From Sphingobacterium sp. UBA1575 (GTDB lineage: Bacteria > Bacteroidota > Bacteroidia > Sphingobacteriales > Sphingobacteriaceae), in contig DCOH01000060.1 in the NCBI GenBank assembly GCA_002322865.1, forward strand, positions 67,959 to 73,940: DNA of 5,982 nt, given 5' to 3'. The notes under the pieces are model-generated. The model made no database searches, was not told the DNA's origin, and was given only the letters and a program-made list of their open reading frames with translations. A program made the translations under genes and the position numbers. This document shows, piece after piece, positions 4,574 to 5,982 of the stretch (positions within the stretch are counted from its first letter, which is position 1; every line of letters starts with the position of its first letter).

Positions 4574-5982
4574 TTATTTTTTCAGATAGTTATCGAAGTA
4601 TTTGGCGATTTTATCATACATGTGAATCCTGTCCTTGCCCATAACATTGTGTTCATGGGTCGGGTATAAGAAATAATCTACCTGTTTACCGGCTTCAATA
4701 CATTTTTGAATAAACTCCATACTGTGCTGTTGTACCACTACTGGATCTTGCGCTCCGTGGATGATCAATAAGTTCCCTTTCAATTTATCAGCTTTGTTCA
4801 ATAGGGAGGTCTTTTCATAGCCTTCCGGATTTTCTTCTGGAGTATCCATGTAGCGTTCGCCGTACATCACTTCGTAGTATTTCCAGTCCATTACCGGACC
4901 GCCAGCAACTGCAGCTTTGAAGATATCATTATGTTTGGTCATTAAGGAGCTCGACATGAACCCGCCAAAGCTCCAACCAAAGATGCCCATGTTTTCTGCA
5001 TCTACATAAGGTTGCGATTTCAGGTAGTCAATGCCCACCAATTGATCAGCCATTTCTGCTTCACCCAGCTTGCGGTGGGTTACTCGTGTAAAATCCCTTC
5101 CGCGAGCATCTGAACCCCGATTGTCTAGGGTGAATACGATATAGCCATTTTGGGCCATGTACATATCAAAATAACCTAATCCGCCTAACCATCTATCTGT
5201 TACCATCTGGGCATGTGATCCACCATACAGGTATACCATCACTGGGTATTTTTTGTTCGGATCAAAATTGGTTGGATAGGTTATGCGCGCATTCAATGGA
5301 GTTTTACCATCTGCCGATACGAATGATTTAAATTCGATTTTAGGAAGATTGATTTTGCCCGTTAAAGGATTCGCAGCATTCAAAATAGGCGTTGCTTTGC
5401 CGTCTTTCGTTGTAATGACCTGAACGATGTTTGGGGTGTTCAAATTGCTGAATTGATCCAATACATATTTACCACTGTTACTAACGCTGGCAATATGTAC
5501 CCCATTGGTTTTGGTCAATTGGGTAGTTTTTCCATTCTTTAATTCAACTTCAAAAAGGTGACGTTCCATACCATTATTGGTAGTTCCAATATAATAGGCT
5601 TTCGAACCTTTCTCATTAAATCCTTGGAAATCGGTCACCAAAACGTCCTTAAAACCTAAGTGACGGATCAATTTTCCATTCGTATCGTACAGGTAAAGTT
5701 GGTTGTAGCCATCTTTGTCGGTTTGATAGATGAATTGCTTAGGGTTATTCGGAAGGAATGCCAAGGCATGTTGTGGTTCCACCCAAGAGTCTGATTTTTC
5801 TTCAAACAACGTTTGAACGAATTCGCCAGTTGAGGCTTTGTATTTGTTCAGTTTTAAATGATCTTGACCGCGGTTAAGGACACCAACATACACGAATTCC
5901 CCGGTAGGATCCCAGGTCACTATCGTCAGGTATTGTTCCTTCGGTTCGCCAGTCTGTAAAGTGATGGTCTGTTTCTTATCGG
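4574..5982 (-). CDS. S9 family prolyl peptidase, dipeptidyl peptidase IV-like, C-terminal two thirds (5' end outside window)
   Basis: Serine peptidase of clan SC that would release dipeptides from the N-terminus of peptides after proline or alanine; relatives in Bacteroidota are exported to the periplasm, but the N-terminus is not visible here. The visible first 200 residues or so are WD-like beta-propeller strands of the DPP IV N-terminal domain (for example VTWDPTGEFVYVGVLN and FIYQTDKDGYNQLYLYDTNG). The catalytic alpha/beta-hydrolase domain follows. Counting the codon at 5918-5920 as residue 1: Y232 in LYGG (oxyanion-hole tyrosine), nucleophile S317 in GWSFGG, D392 in HGAQDP, and H424 in THEHNV. 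The triad is complete, so it should be active. The frame stays open to the right edge (DKKQTITLQTGEPKEQYLTI precedes the GTG at 5920), so the gene is 5' truncated by the window; family members have about 700-750 residues. The DPP IV substrate-binding Glu pair would lie beyond the edge, so dipeptidyl peptidase versus another S9 activity is not settled. Followed by a strong terminator. Confidence 0.93.
   Translation of the reverse strand, partial: DKKQTITLQTGEPKEQYLTIVTWDPTGEFVYVGVLNRGQDHLKLNKYKASTGEFVQTLFEEKSDSWVEPQHALAFLPNNPKQFIYQTDKDGYNQLYLYDTNGKLIRHLGFKDVLVTDFQGFNEKGSKAYYIGTTNNGMERHLFEVELKNGKTTQLTKTNGVHIASVSNSGKYVLDQFSNLNTPNIVQVITTKDGKATPILNAANPLTGKINLPKIEFKSFVSADGKTPLNARITYPTNFDPNKKYPVMVYLYGGSHAQMVTDRWLGGLGYFDMYMAQNGYIVFTLDNRGSDARGRDFTRVTHRKLGEAEMADQLVGIDYLKSQPYVDAENMGIFGWSFGGFMSSSLMTKHNDIFKAAVAGGPVMDWKYYEVMYGERYMDTPEENPEGYEKTSLLNKADKLKGNLLIIHGAQDPVVVQQHSMEFIQKCIEAGKQVDYFLYPTHEHNVMGKDRIHMYDKIAKYFDNYLKK

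Noticed and set aside
5918..5920. GTG as start codon of the S9 peptidase
   Set aside because: The frame continues upstream to the window edge with beta-propeller-like sequence, and the codon lies in the middle of a propeller strand, so the start is outside the window.
1..5982. An undescribed multi-gene system such as a defence island or biosynthetic cluster
   Set aside because: The genes are of unrelated families, lie in separate transcription units, and include no toxin, nuclease, recombinase or modification enzyme; the MutS-like protein alone is not enough to argue for one.

Overview
The window looks like an ordinary chromosomal segment of a Bacteroidota bacterium, most likely a Sphingobacterium-like member of the Sphingobacteriaceae. 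The grounds are moderate-to-low G+C with AT-rich gaps, near-absence of strong Shine-Dalgarno sequences, a candidate Bacteroidota-type -7 box (TAnnTTTG), a stand-alone MutS-core/ATPase protein of the sort common in this phylum, and a DPP IV-like S9 peptidase. The genus is an inference from protein style, not from a search.

Layout from left to right: (1) the 3' part of an AraC-family regulator gene (1-665, +), cut by the window edge; (2) a 150-base gap with a possible promoter; (3) a 500-residue acyl-CoA dehydrogenase family protein (816-2318, +); (4) a 377-base non-coding gap (2319-2695) holding a composite repeat cluster: 18-base phased repeats, GTCATTGCGAGG-type inverted repeats, two tandem 33-base units, and a long REP-like hairpin that ends in a T run; (5) a MutS-like P-loop ATPase without the mismatch-recognition domain (2696-4042, +); (6) a hairpin between convergent genes; (7) a 114-residue protein with 19 cysteines of the four-helix-bundle copper storage type (4058-4402, -); (8) a 171-base gap with a clear intrinsic terminator; (9) the 3' two thirds of an S9 (dipeptidyl peptidase IV-like) prolyl peptidase gene (4574-5982, -), running off the right edge.

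The genes do not form one pathway. The AraC regulator may control the acyl-CoA dehydrogenase directly downstream, but this rests on adjacency alone. The copper-protein and peptidase genes are on the same strand but are separated by a strong terminator, so they are probably separate transcripts. I see no convincing undescribed multi-gene system. The parts most worth a second look are the repeat cluster and the copper storage protein.
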